DNA from: Phyllostachys edulis
Lineage: Eukaryota; Streptophyta; Magnoliopsida; Poales; Poaceae
Assembly (NCBI GenBank): GCA_036346405.1
Contig: CM070561.1
Coordinates: 7,318,834-7,382,833 of the forward strand
Direction of reading: 5' to 3'
DNA length: 64,000 bases
Below the pieces are notes generated by a model that did not search any database, was not told where the DNA came from, and saw nothing but the letters and a program-made list of their open reading frames with translations. A program made the translations under genes and the position numbers. Shown piece after piece: positions 1 to 11,382 of the stretch (position 1 is its first letter; every line of letters starts with the position of its first letter).

Positions 1-34
1 CACTACTACAGAAAAGGCTTTCACTGCACGGTTC

Positions 35-240
35 AAAACGCCATCACGCGGTTTCGTGAGCCGCCCGAGTTTATGGGTCGATGATGACATGAGGTCATCA
101 CAAACGGTTTTGAACCGCTCATGATGTATACTTTCACGCACGGTTTGTGGTTCAAACCGTCATGAGATAGTAATATCACGCACGGTTTCATCCACAAACC
201 GTCTGTGATAAGCACATATCACAGACGGTTTGTGGCTGGA
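35..240. repeat. CACTA1 left sub-terminal repeats
   Basis: Short direct and inverted copies of a motif resembling TCACAGACGGTT and its complement are packed here. In CACTA elements such repeats are the binding sites of the TNPA-type protein. Copies vary around the CAGA step, for example CACGCACGG, CACGCGG and CACAGACGG. Confidence 0.8.
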
Positions 241-253
241 ACCGTCTGGATGA

Positions 254-958
254 CTTTTCTCTATAAAGGCCCAAGCGTTGGGTTGCTTGTACCATTAAAT
301 CCGGCATCATATATATATTATATATATATTGTTCGTAGTCTCTCAGCCACTTTGGGGGGATCGTCGACGCAGCATGAGAAGGATGAGACAGTAGCCACGG
401 GCAACCTCATTGAGCCCTTGCAAATTCAAAAGTATGGATGCAAGGAGAGCGTTCGAACATCCAATTACCATGGATTGGACGTCGCTATGTTCAGAAAGTG
501 TTGTTGATCGATGTACTCCATTGAAGTGGCATCATATATTAGCAACCAACCATTCTTGAGCATGTAATCGTTTTAAACCCAACAAGAACACCAAGCAACC
601 ATTCTCATATTTCAAAAGAATTCTCAACTTGTTGCTTGGTATTCTTGTTGGCTTTAAAGACAATTACATGCTCAAGAATTGTTGGTTGCTAATACATGAT
701 GCCACTTCCCACCGGAGAAGTTAAGATCAACGCCACTTTCAACATAGCGACGCCCAATCCAGTAATTGATGTCCGACCGCTTCTTTGCATCCATACTTTT
801 TAAACTTACAAGGGCTCAATGAGGTTGCCCGTGGATACCGCCTCATTCTTCTCATGTCATGGACGAATTCTAAAGTGGCCGAGGACTACTTAATAATATA
901 TATATGATGCCGGTTTTAATGGCACAAGCAAACACCGCTGGAGACTTTATAGAGAAGA
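254..958. repeat. Long inverted repeat (about 340-bp arms) inside CACTA1
   Basis: The left arm (254 to about 599) starts at TTCTCTATAAAGGCC and the right arm (about 633-958) ends with the complementary CTTTATAGAGAAG. Matching blocks occur in mirrored order: the ATATATAT tract, CAACCTCATTGAGCCC, GCATCCATACTTTT, and the central GAGCATGTAAT/ATTACATGCTC. The loop is roughly 600-632. Arms are diverged by substitutions and small indels, so it is an old fold-back or captured inverted duplication. It could form a long RNA hairpin if transcribed. Confidence 0.85.
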
Positions 959-1018
959 GGTTATGAATGGAATGGTAGGACGACTGCACGCAAGAGGTAG
1001 GAGAACTTGACCGCATGA

Positions 1019-1455
1019 ACAAGGGACTATTAATATGAACTAATTATCAATTCAATTTCAGCATAAGACTATTGACACCATTACATCACGAGCAAGGGAC
1101 TATTAATATGAACTAATTATCAATTCAATTTTAGCATAAGACTGCTGACATCATTACATCACACAACAAGAGGACTATTAATATGAACTAATTATCAATT
1201 CAATTTCAGCATAAGACTATTTAAATCATTACATCACAGAGCAAGGGACTATTAATATGAACTAATTATCAATTCAATTTCAGCATAAGACTATTGACAT
1301 CATTACATCACACAAAGAAGGGACTATTAATATGAACTAATTATCAATTCAATTTCAGCATAAGACTATTTACATCATTACATCACAGAGCAAGGGACTA
1401 TTAATATGAACTAATTATCAATTCAATTTCAGCATAAGACTATTAACATCATTGA
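1019..1455. repeat. 74-bp tandem repeat, six copies, inside CACTA1
   Basis: Units beginning AAGGGACTATTAATATGAAC recur at 1021, 1094, 1168, 1243, 1318 and 1392, a period of 73-75 bp. Each unit contains the same AT-rich core and ends in a CATTACATCACA segment. Divergence between copies is slight. A related CATCATTACATCACA-like stretch is seen in CACTA2 near 27030. Confidence 0.93.
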
Positions 1456-2129
1456 GCGCTTCATCGCTGAAGAGAACAAGACCAAGGGTGTCCAAACCCA
1501 CCACACCAAGAGTAGCCCTCAAAGATCCATCGCAGAGCACTAGCTAGCCATTTTCATCACAGAGCAAGGAGGGTAGAGACAGAGAGGGACCTTAGTACAA
1601 ATAAGAACCACAAGGTGGCGACCCCACCACCAAAGACAACCCTCATCCATTTCCTTTACCTTGCATAAATCACACAAACATCGACACAACTTAAGGCTCA
1701 TGCATAAAAATCAAACTCAACAAAAGACATTAAGCTAACAGATCTAGAGGAGAATAGAGGAGGATGGGGAAAGCAAAGCCGGCCAGGCCCTAGCGGGCGC
1801 AAAGGGTCGGGCGGCGACGGGCGATGAGGTCGAGCGGCGACGCCGAGGGGGGAGGAACGGAGTTAGGGCGGCAAGAAACCCTAGCAAATTAAGCCGGGAG
1901 TGACGAGTTTGGCGTCATCAGAAGTTAGAGTATTAACGGTGACGCTACAAAAGACACTCTTATCGTCTTTAGTGTCTTTTGCAAAGGTCACCAGATGCTG
2001 CCAAACCGCGGCGACGACGGAAGAATGGCGCGCCGCCAGCGACGGGGAGGAACGGACGAGAGTAAGGTCACCGGGAGTGATTTAGTTAGAGCGCAAACCC
2101 TAGCGGCAAGTCGGGCTAGCTCCTACTTA

Positions 2130-3335
2130 TAAAGAGATTTATCGAGACGGTTCTATTATGGAACCATCAAGGATAATTATCACAGACGGTTCCATAATAG
2201 AACCGCTCAGGATATGGATATATCACGACGGTTCCATAATGGAACCGCTCGTGAAATGGTTTTTTTCAAGTATATACACTTACATGACATGAAGAAATTA
2301 CATGTTTATATTAAAAAGCGTAAACCTATAATTAAACAAGGTTTTTCTAGTGGCGAAGGTAGGCTGCTATCTCCATCTCGCAATACTTCATAGGCGGCAT
2401 TTGTCGGCATCGGACGGTTCTCGATCGTGAACGAAGCTCAAATGCGCCCACCGCTGACGCGCTGCTCGAAAGTGTCTCCCAAGACCTCGATCGTTGAACT
2501 AAGAAGAATTGAGCCCATAGGCTCTCTTCCCTTGCTTGAGGGTCTCGGCCGTCGACTTTGATGCTCGCCGCCTCGATTACAGTCAAGTGACGGCAAGCCT
2601 CTCGAGACGGCAACGCCGCTTTTGGAGGACTACGTTGATGACACGGTAAACTCGCCAAAAGTGGAGATCACCCGAAGACACGGCGGAGGAGGATGTCAAG
2701 ACGGCGGAAGGTGGCCGCCACCGCTCCGCAAATTCTCCGCGGCAGAGGAGTGAAGACACTGTTGATCAAACAAGGTGTTCTTCCGCAAAAGACGGCTCAA
2801 CTTACACCGAGAGAGGTGCTCGTGCAGGAGGCCAGAAGGCCATCGCTTGGCGACGAGGAAGAAGCGCCATTTCGTTTTTTTATAAGTATGTGGGGATGAT
2901 CATCTTGATGGCGGATGATCCTTTTATAAAACAAGGAATAAATTCGAGCGTGAGATTTAAGAGACGACGGGAGCCGGCGGATCGATGCGATGAAGAGACG
3001 ATCGGGAGCCGGGCGGATGGCGATTTAATGATGCATCGGCGATGAAGAAACTCACGCTGAGCGATATTATCACGAGCGGTTCTTGTTGTAACCGTCGTGC
3101 TACATTTCACGACGGTTGTGTTTTAAAACCGCTTGCGGTGATCGATTAATATCACGACGGTTCTTGTTGTAATCGCTCGTGATACTTCACGACGGTTTTC
3201 GTGAACCGCTCGTGATATTGCCTCTTCACGACGGTTTTTAGCATTAAGCAAGAGTACGCATTTTATCTAAACCAAAACCGCTCGTGATTGAATGTAATAC
3301 CGACGGTTTTGGTCAACCGTCTGTGATGAGGCGTC
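2130..3335. repeat. CACTA1 right sub-terminal repeats
   Basis: Repeated ATCACGACGGTTC and GGAACCGTC-type motifs occur at 2140-2265 and 3060-3335, in both orientations. Between them (about 2340-3000) is GC-rich non-repeat sequence with no recognisable product. Confidence 0.75.
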
Positions 3336-3621
3336 CAGTATTAGCCTTTTTTGTAGTAGTGATGCAAAAATGACTAATAAATGGACAAATAACAATAATT
3401 ATCAGAGTAATGACCTTAAGGTCAAAGCTTACAATTAATGCCTCAGAAGGCAAATAGCTCAATTAAGCTGCAGCGGAAGGTCATAGAATAACTTCAGTGA
3501 AACCCATCCATATGCCCACAGGTAATCGGCTGGGGTAGTGTGACCTAGTACTCCACGATTCTAGAAGTAGACCTTGTTGACCGACGATTCCTCCACTTTG
3601 TCTAAATGATTGCAGCAAGAA

Positions 3622-3640
3622 TGAGTACCCTAAGTACTCA
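3622..3640 (-). promoter_or_regulatory. Conserved LTR hairpin, copy in H
   Basis: TGAGTAC-CCTAA-GTACTCA: a perfect 7-bp stem with a 5-nt loop, flanked by CTTG-like bases as in the other LTRs. Function unknown. Confidence 0.7.
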
Positions 3641-5800
3641 ACAAGTTGCACCACATAATGCAATTATAGATGATAGCTTATTCCAAAGGAAATGGCTTCT
3701 GTGGTTCTTTTGCATAAAGCAGCATTTGCAATTGAATACAAATAATAGATTGAAAGCGTAATTCAAAGCAAATAAACGATAATAATTTTAACAGGTATTT
3801 TCACAAAGGACACAAAACCTAATCAAATTGTTTCACACAACCATCAGAGTTGTCCCTTCCCAATTGTTTTATAAAAATCTACCCCTCGTATGAAATCCCC
3901 GAGCATGTCCATGACCGCGGACGTGACTATTCGAATAGATTGTTTAACACTCTACAAAGGTTGTACACTTCACCCACAAGATACAATTAACTCATCATGT
4001 CTGCCATGACTCACCATACGGAAGTATGCGATTGAGCAATCATAACAAAACCTTTCCGAAACTTCATCTCAACAATGGACTCTCCTGATGTGTTTTACTG
4101 ACAGCACCAACACCCACACAGGAAATTAGCCCATCGCACTCCGTTGGACCAGAAGACGGCGAACCGCTCATAAATATGAATCGCCACACAAGCTGAGAGA
4201 CACCTCCACCCTAGCACACAGCTTAACCTATCTGCCTGAGTAATCAATGCCAAGACTCCATAGCTTACTAGGTTAGGCCCGTCCTATACCAGGCATGTAG
4301 TCATACAATTGTGGCTCAGTTCAATGGCGCACAAAGTTAAGTCCTTAATTGACCAAGGTGAGACTGCCATTGTTCTCTAACTATGTAATGACCATTCACT
4401 TTTTTCAGTTACACATCCATCATATTACCATTCATTTTTCCCAGTCTCATATCCACCATATCACACAGTTCAACCACTCGCCTTAGTCTAAATTTTTTTC
4501 CCACCCTGTTAGTTAAGTGCAACACATGCCATCAACGAGTAATAGCACACACGGCACACAGTTTTACAAAAAGTTCCATAATCACTTAGTTAAGTTTATA
4601 ATTGCAACTCAAATGATATAAATGACTCGTTGCATGGCCAAGCAAACTATTCATGTCTAACCAACCCACGTTGGTGCTATGATAATACCAACTAATAATT
4701 AACCAAGCTAGGGTGATAAAAGATCATGATATTACAATAGGCAAGGTGGGTGTAATCAAATGGGCGAATAGCTAATCCCAAAATATTTAAATAAATACTT
4801 AAAGTAGAATGCAGTAACTTGAATCAAAGTAATTTTGGAAAGTTGGGTTCAACAAGGCCAAAGGTACAACTTGCCTTTCTATAGCAATGATGTTCTTATT
4901 TTATCTTCGATCTTCTATTTCCTTGGCCTTCAGCTCCTTCGGACGATTCCAAGACTTTAACGTCTAACGAGAGAGAAAGTGCAAAACAAAAAAAAATTCA
5001 AAAAGACAAATGAAACAAACTCCAAATTGAAATTAAATGGTACTGGAAGGTAGATGTTGAATTTAAATGAATTTAGAAACTTGAATGGGTTCAATTCAGG
5101 TTCGTACGAGAAAGAATGAGCTGTCGGAAGTTCGATAGGAAAGGAAAATGTTGAAAAAGGAAAAGGGAGAGAGAAACTAATAAGTAGGGTCCACATAATA
5201 TTCTTAGAATATTCTATTCCAAAAATATTAGAAAATGGCTGAGTGTATGACATGTGGGTCCTACTGATATTTATGGATTTCTAGAATTAAAATAAGTCCA
5301 AAAAAGGTAGAGAGAGTGATATGTGGGACCACTAGTCTATGGACCATATCCACAGAGAGATGCTAGTCCACGGTGGACCAAGCTCATGAAGCTAGGGTTG
5401 ACCAAGAGTTGACTGACATACGGGACCTGCATGTAAGAGAGAAGGAATTAGGGTTTTGAATTGGGTGGATGACATGTGGGGTCCACATGGAAGTGAGAGA
5501 GAATTGGATGTATTGATTGGCTTGGTTGGATGACATATGGGACAACACCATAGGGAGGGAAAGGAATACACGTGGGAACAATGAACACAATTAGAGAAGC
5601 AACAGACAGGAAATAGGAAGCTCCATGGTCGGTTCATGGCACAAGGTGGCAGGGAAAGGAATAGAGGAAATAGAGAGCAGAGAGGATGCAGAAGCCAGAA
5701 GCCAACAGAGAAGACACAACAGACCAACATCCAGAGAAGAAATCAGAAATGACAACAGACAAGAATAGTGAGCTACTGCCGATTAGTTCATAGTGCATGG

Positions 5801-7039
5801 TAGGGCTGGAAACAAGCCGAGCCGAGCCAAGCTCGGCTCGGCTCGGACAGGCTCGTTTGCACAGTTGGCTCAGCTCGGCCTGGCTCATTTCAAGCATGAG
5901 CCAGGAGGGTGGCTCGGCTCGGCTCGAAGAAAGGCTCGAGCTGGCTCGAACGGGCTCGCGAGCCAAGGAAGGAACTGATGGCCTGATGCATCAGTTCATC
6001 CGGTTCATCCAGATCCAGTACATCCAACAAGCATTACAAAATTTTCTATCAGTTCATCCACCTCCAGCACATCCAATAAGCATCAGATCATCCAAAACAA
6101 GCACATCCAAAACATCAGTTCATCCAAAACAAGCACATCCAAAACATCAGTTCATCCAATACAAGCACATCCAAAAAAAGCACATCCATGGAGAGCACGG
6201 GGCCGGGTGGAGCAACTTCACAAGAACAGCAGACTCGGCGTCGGCGAGCTTGGAGTAGAGCAGCTTGACCTTGTTGACCTCCTCGGCAACCGAAGCTTCA
6301 TGGCCCACGTCCACGTCCATGGAGAGAGCACGGGGTCGGGACCGTCGGGTGGAGCACGGGCCGGGCTGCCTGGGGGAGGACGAGGGGAGCATCAGGGGGA
6401 GGTAGGAGCACAAAGGGAGAAGAGAACGTGGTCGGGGGGAGGACGGGGCAGCAGATGGAGTAGGTGATGATGGCAGATGAGGAGGAGGAGGCGGTGGATG
6501 GACTAGGTGGCTGGTGAGGAGGATGAGGAGAGCTGGGCTGCGGGTGGAGATGGGGGAGGCGTTGCCGGCAGGTGGAGATGGGGCCGAGAGGGGGAGGCGG
6601 CGGGTGGAGGAGGTGGATGGAGGCAGCGGCCGGCAGGTGGAGATGGGGGAGGCGGCGGTGGCGGGTGGAGATGGGGGAGGCTGCGGCCTGCGGCGGCGGG
6701 TGGAGAAGATGGGGGAGTGGGAGGCGACGGGTGGATGGAGGAGTCAGGTGGGGGAGTGGCCGAGTGAGAAGATGGACGTTCGGGAGGATAAGGCCGTTGA
6801 GCGAGATAACAGCCAAAAGCCAACTGGGCGCAGCGCAAGGAGGACCTGCCGACCTGGGCCTTCAATCGTGGGCCAAGCCAAAAAGCTCGCCGAGCAGCTC
6901 GCGAGCCCGGCTCGAGCTCGGCTTGAAATTTCACCGAGCCAAAAGGTGGGCTCGGCTTGGCTCAAAAATTCACGAGCTGAGCCCGAGCCGTGACGAGCCC
7001 GAGTCGAGCCACGAGCCTTGAGCTATTTTTCCAGTCCTA
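5801..7039. mobile_element. Non-autonomous hAT transposon
   Basis: Terminal inverted repeats TAGGGCTGGAAA (5801-5812) and TTTCCAGTCCTA (7028-7039) differ at one base. They are flanked by a perfect 8-bp target duplication GTGCATGG (5793-5800 and 7040-7047), the hAT signature. Sub-terminal regions are rich in GCTCGGCTCG and its complement. The interior holds ATCCAAAACA-type short repeats (about 5995-6190) and a purine-rich GGTGGAGATGGGG repeat region (about 6490-6760). No transposase is readable. Long open frames in the GC-rich core are compositional. Confidence 0.95.
5995..6190. repeat. Short tandem repeats in the hAT element
   Basis: CATCAGTTCATCCAAAACAA and shorter CACATCCAAAA units are repeated with variation. 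This is low-complexity filler of the element. Confidence 0.7.
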
Positions 7040-7756
7040 GTGCATGGCGGCGTCAGGGGCCAAAGGCGAGGCGGCTCTAGCAAATGACCAAAACAGAACG
7101 GTGAAGACGAGGTGGAGATGGTGACGCGGTCCAAATGGCGAGGCGAGGCAGCATGCGCCGGCGACGAGGTTAAGAAGCGGTGGCGGTAGCGGCCTCACGA
7201 TGGCGCAGTGCTTCTGATGATGTTCTAGGAAAAGGGAGGGGAGCACGGCGTAGAATGCAACGACGCAAACCCAACGGTGGTGGAGATGAAGGAAGGGGCT
7301 CAATGGTTGCAACGTATTTGGCCAGAGAAGGAAGGTAGCCACAAAGGAGAGAGAAATCTTGGTTCTCAGTGCACGGTAGATGAAACTTGAAATCTAAAGA
7401 TGGGAAAGATAGGTCTAGATGAGGGACATAGGATGACACGATCGGATTTTGGATAAACTCACCGAAGAAGCGGGGAACGCGACGAACACGTTTTAGCGTT
7501 ATGTCTTGACATGGCCAGCGATGATTCGGTGGTCTTTGGGCGAGGGGGCCGGAAGGTAGATGTAGAACATGTCGAGGAGAACTCAACACTGTAGATGGTT
7601 TGGCCGGGGGACATTAGATGGCGGTGAAACTAGACAGAGAAGACCTTCAGTGAAGCTCAGTTCTTTTACAGATTGCGATGAAACGAGATCAAATCAACAA
7701 AACCAATTTGGGGGATTGAAAGAGATCAAGACACTCATTTTGATGCAGTCACTTGG

Positions 7757-7767
7757 CTTTTATATGC
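7757..7767 (-). promoter_or_regulatory. TATA-like box of LTR H
   Basis: Minus-strand GTGCATATAAAAG lies about 385 bp inside the LTR start at 8149. Position and orientation fit an LTR promoter. Confidence 0.45.
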
Positions 7768-8149
7768 ACCGTGGAGGTAGAGTTGGAATTGGGTACAGTG
7801 CAGATTGCACGGGATTTACTTCTGTTGTTTTGGGAAGAAGATGAACAGCGCAGCCACGTGGCAGAGGAGAGAGAAAAAGGATTTTCAGAATTAAAGAAAA
7901 GGCTAAAAATCAAAGGAGAACAAAAAAAATGGCAAACAAACTCGAAAAATCCAAGAAAATTCCTTGGAACACAAAGAAGCCAAATAACACTGGTTTTGAT
8001 TTAATTGATGTTTAGATTACTCAAATTAAATATTTTGAATTCAGAAAATTCCCAATTAAGCTTTATTAATTCAAATAAAATTGGTGAAATTTTTTAGGGA
8101 CCTAAACTACTCAAAAGATTCTTGAAAGCTCAAATTTTGGGACGTTACA

Positions 8150-9110
8150 GTACCACTATGGTAGGGTCACATTTTTGAGCGGTTCGTCGTCTTCAGGTCC
8201 AATAGTGTGCGTCATATCAAAGAGTTGTGTCATGGTGGGTACGATGGTAAAACACATCGGGAGGGTCAATTGTCAAGATGAAGTTTCGGAAATATTTTGT
8301 TATGATTGCTTAATCGCATACTTCCGTATGGTGAGTCATGGCAGACATGATGAGTTAATTGTATCTTGTGGGTAAAGTGTACTACCTCTACAGAGTGTTA
8401 ACAATCTATTCGAATAGCCGCGTCCGCGGTAATGGACATGCTCGAAAATTTCACACGAGGGATATATTTTTATAAAAACAATTGGGAAGGGACAACTGTG
8501 TGGTTAAACTCATATGGTTGTGTGAAAGAAATTAATTAGGCTTTGTGTTTTTGTGAAAAATAATTGTTAAACTATTAATGTTTATTTGTTTTGAATTACA
8601 CTTTCAATCTATTATTTGTATCCAAGTGCAAATGCTGCTTTATTGCAAAATAGCCATAGAAACCATGTCCTTCGGAATAATCCATCATCTATAATTGCAT
8701 TTTGTGGTATGAATTGCTGAGTACTCTATGTACTCATCCTTGCTATAAACAATGTTGTTCGGTCAAGAAGGCTACAACAGTTCATCATCGGTCAACAAGT
8801 TCTACTTTAAGGATCGTGAAGAACTAGTTCGTGCTACCCAGTCGATTGCCCGTGGGCATATGGATGGGCTTCACTGAAGTTATTTCGTTACCTTCCACTG
8901 CAGTTTAATTGAGCTATTCACCTTTTGAGTCATTAATTGTAAGCTTTGACCTTGAAGTCGTTACTCTGATAATTATTGTTATTTGTCTATTTATTAGTCA
9001 TCTTTGCATATGGAATGATATTTCATCTATGTTGCCACTATATGCACTAGCGTGATCCTCAACTAGTGCAGTATACACAGAGAGTCCAGATTTGCATATT
9101 TGGGTCCTGA
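8150..9110 (+). mobile_element. Chromovirus LTR fragment G (plus orientation, 3' part)
   Basis: This piece matches the inverted sequence of H from about 4180 back to 3362, then continues to an LTR-like end GGGTCCTGA near 9110, resembling the ends of LTR I (GGGTCCCGACA) and F. It carries the CTATTCGAATAG palindrome (8406-8417) and the TGAGTAC hairpin (8718-8736). Its start is missing because H begins at 8149. Beyond 9110 the sequence switches to the antisense gene of Tat element B, so G was inserted in B. Confidence 0.7.
8718..8736 (+). promoter_or_regulatory. Conserved LTR hairpin, copy in G
   Basis: TGAGTAC-TCTAT-GTACTCA, a perfect 7-bp stem in the same LTR context as the other copies. Confidence 0.7.
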
Positions 9111-10272
9111 GTGTGGAACTCGAACTTCCATCCTTCTTATCGACAGCCTTCACAAGGCGACGCCTTTTGGTCAAAGAAACTCTGTCTTCCTCTGACTCAT
9201 CTTCGACAGCCTTCAATTCAACCTCTTGGTCATCTTGATAGTCTACAATGCCTACTTTCCGCAAAAGACAGAAAATAAATATTATCAAATGGTTGAATTT
9301 TACGATTACTAAACTATAAAGACGAAATCAACTTTTCATTACCTTTAGGTATTCTTTCCTTTCTTCTTCGATTACAACCGGCAGGATTCGAGGAGCTCAT
9401 GCAGTGGTCGTAGGAGCCTTCTCACAAATGAACTTGACTCAAGCGTCAATTTTCTTTTGTGAAAGATCTACGATTATGAAGATATAATCAACAATCATGC
9501 TCAGAATTAACAAAAAGAGCTAAGTTGATTATTACTTTACCTCCTTCATAACCTCTGGTTAGGTCAGTAATCCCTGAGTACTTCCACATGGGGTGTACTC
9601 GATTCTTTAGGGGACTAATACGACGCGTGATGAAGTCTCTCACCACATGCCATCCAGTCAACCCCTCTTCCCTAAATTCCTTGATGTCTTAGATGTAGGG
9701 GTGATCCCGTCGAGATCGCTTGGAACCGAGTCCCAAGATGAACTCTTCTTTGCGAGTTTCCCCATGGAGAAAAGACTATCATCCTTGGACAAGGTCCAAT
9801 AGAACTACTTCTTCTTCCACCCTGGCCATGATAACTAGGTGAACATCTAAATGTACTCCCTCGACTTCCCATCGTGGAGCTTCAGACTGCAGCTGCATGA
9901 GATTACACTATGCTTGCCCATCCCGTAGTAATATAGGAAGAGATCCAAATCTGGAAAAATTCCTAGATAGGTTTCGCACAGGTAAACAAATACACTCAGC
10001 ATTGTGATGGAATTGGGAAACAAGTTCACCAATTCCACCCCAAAATGCTGGAGTACGATCATCAGAAAAGGGTGAATGAGTAGTTGAAAACCATATTCAC
10101 AGTACACCTGGAATACTGGAATGGTGTCCCTCTCACCCGAGGCCCAATGCTGACGCTCAACGTTAGTCCACTTCACCAAAGTGCACCTTAGAATCTTCTC
10201 TGCTATGACCAAAGCAGTCATCTTCTCCACATCCATCTCAGATTTCTCCTACTTGGAAACAGTCTTGACCAT
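9111..10272 (-). pseudogene. Antisense gene of Tat element B (putative gypsy type transposon family), broken
   Basis: Homologous to the intron-bearing antisense gene of element A. A start codon at 10272 leads into a short N-terminus with an in-frame TAG at 10249-10251. The conserved part (10236-9847) then contains KWTNVERQHW, NSITMLSVFVYLCE and KLHDGKS, matching A residue by residue over most of its length. After 9847 the frame is shifted and stopped several times, although the segment equivalent to A's end of exon 1 is still recognisable to about 9560. A second block (9288-9111), with KVG followed by an acidic and basic stretch and GSSSS, corresponds to the start of A's exon 3. It is cut by LTR G. 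Not functional as it stands. Confidence 0.75.
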
Positions 10273-10576
10273 TTTTTCTGACTAAGTTTGATTTGGATTT
10301 GGAATAATTTGGGGAAGAATTGCAGACTTGGTTAGCGGCGGAGAGAACAGGAGCTCAAGAACAGTTGAAGCAAACGGGGAAAGTAAAAACCCTAAGCCAT
10401 GCTTTTGATATATTTTTATAACCGCGGGTCTAAGTTAAATATCGTGGGAACTCAACAATTACCACCCCTCCAGGAACCGCTCCCGATGGACAGATCTGTG
10501 AAAGTGGGTTCGTATTCTTTAATCTGTCTGTTCGGGAAAAATAGTTCTATCTTTTCAACTTAAGTAAAATTACTTT
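9111..10576 (+). mobile_element. Tat-lineage Ty3/gypsy element B, left segment
   Basis: This segment holds part of B's antisense gene on the minus strand and the upstream leader to 10576, where element A was inserted. The B sequence continues at 55997. The join can be checked inside the window: A's own homologous DNA near 11651-11680, inverted, reads continuously across the point where B is split (AAATTACTT followed by CTTGGCCAAGTC-like sequence). Flanking 5-mers are ACTTT (10572-10576) and ACCTT (55997-56001), an imperfect duplication. Confidence 0.8.
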
Positions 10577-10838
10577 TGTCGGTGTTTTAGAACCGATCTT
10601 ACGTAAAGATTATTTGATTCGGGGGTCTCCAAGACTGAAATCACGTAGAGAGATTGACACGGGGATTTTTATACAGGTTCGGGCCTTCTCCAAAGAGAAT
10701 AACAACCCTACCCCTATGTGTATGTATTGAGTATATAGGTTACAATCAGTAGAAAATGCTACGATTTTCCCTGCTACTCAGTATGTATGTCCGATTGTAT
10801 GTCTCTAATCCCCCCTTTCATTATCTCTAGCCATAGCC

Positions 10839-10846
10839 CTTTATAG
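10839..10846 (-). promoter_or_regulatory. TATA box of Tat LTR A
   Basis: Minus-strand CTATAAAG lies about 540 bp inside the LTR. The related LTR of B has CTATATAAG at the same distance (56658), which supports it as the core promoter. Confidence 0.6.
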
Positions 10847-11084
10847 TGTTCGTAGAGGTAGCTGTTTCTCTAGGCCAAGAGGTGCCTCATCATTCCAAGT
10901 AATGGGCGCATTGTTGGTAGTAATCGCTAGGGTATTAACTCCTCCACGTCGCCTGGCAGTTTCTAGTTAGAGATAATGGTGTGTAACGTGCAGTTATTCC
11001 GAAGAATAAAAGCGTATATTTTCTGCTTAGATTCCCTAATCAATTGGGCCTACTTATCCACAGGCTTTATTGATCATAGGGTGG

Positions 11085-11260
11085 TCGTAGCTGACTTAGT
11101 CGTAAAAGGGCTTACGACCATGAAGTAATCATGGAATAACTTACGACTTAGGGCTGGTCGTAGAAGAACTTACGACTAGATGGTGATCGTGGCGAGACTT
11201 ACGATCATGAAACAATCGAGAAAGACTTACGACTATGAGGATGGTCGAGAAGAGCTTCGA
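11085..11260. repeat. Hairpin repeat array in U3 of Tat LTR A
   Basis: Consecutive units of about 37 bp alternate GGTCGTA/AGTCGTA with CTTACGAC, each able to form a stem of 7-9 bp. The same units recur at 11430-11620, 12935-13215, 14725-14870 and 16915-17010 in this element. Confidence 0.8.
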
Positions 11261-11382
11261 CCCACCGGTTGGCTTCTTCCTTATGATTATAAGGGGTATA
11301 CTCAAGAATCAGATGACGCCATATTCACCCATAATAAGAATTATAGATAAATAATAAAATGAGGTTTATTAGATCCTCGCCA

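Larger units (their letters stand above)
1..3361. mobile_element. Non-autonomous CACTA (En/Spm) transposon, CACTA1
   Basis: It begins with CACTACTACAGAAAAGGC at base 1 and ends with an inverted copy, GCCTTTTTTGTAGTAGTG, at 3361. Both ends carry the sub-terminal ACGGTT/AACCGT repeats typical of grass CACTA elements. No transposase domain is readable inside; the interior holds a long inverted repeat, a 74-bp tandem repeat, and GC-rich sequence around 1750-2100 and 2350-3000 whose short open frames I do not recognise. The 3-bp duplication should be ATG (3362-3364). Its left copy lies outside the window, but the LTR sequence resuming at 3362 matches the inverted LTR copy near 9000, which supports the boundary. 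The ends are nearly those of CACTA2, so a CACTA2-type transposase could have mobilised it (inference). Confidence 0.93.
3362..8149 (-). mobile_element. Chromovirus LTR H (minus orientation, left end outside window)
   Basis: Read on the minus strand it starts at 8149 with TGTAACGTCCCAAAA, a typical 5' LTR start, and runs left into CACTA1, which interrupts it at 3362. Discounting the hAT insertion about 3.5 kb of LTR is visible, so this is a long-LTR family. Downstream of a TATA-like box near 7760 it holds the modules shared by all chromovirus LTRs here: the CTATTCGAATAG palindrome (3927-3938) and the TGAGTAC hairpin (3622-3640). It is an inverted relative of fragment G. Whether it is a solo LTR or one end of a full element cannot be seen. 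Confidence 0.8.
10577..11382 (-). repeat. 3' LTR of Tat element A
   Basis: Plus-strand TGTCGGTGTTTTAGAACC at the left edge and TCCTCGCCA at the right edge give TG...CA ends. The minus-strand purine tract GCTGGGGGGCTAGA directly follows (11383-11396). U3 carries several GGTCGTA...TACGACC hairpins (11085-11260). Confidence 0.93.

Noticed and set aside
6298..7021. Several long Pro- or Gly-rich open frames in the hAT element.
   Set aside because: They overlap on both strands in a GC-rich purine-skewed repeat with no recognised domain, and they lie inside a non-autonomous element.
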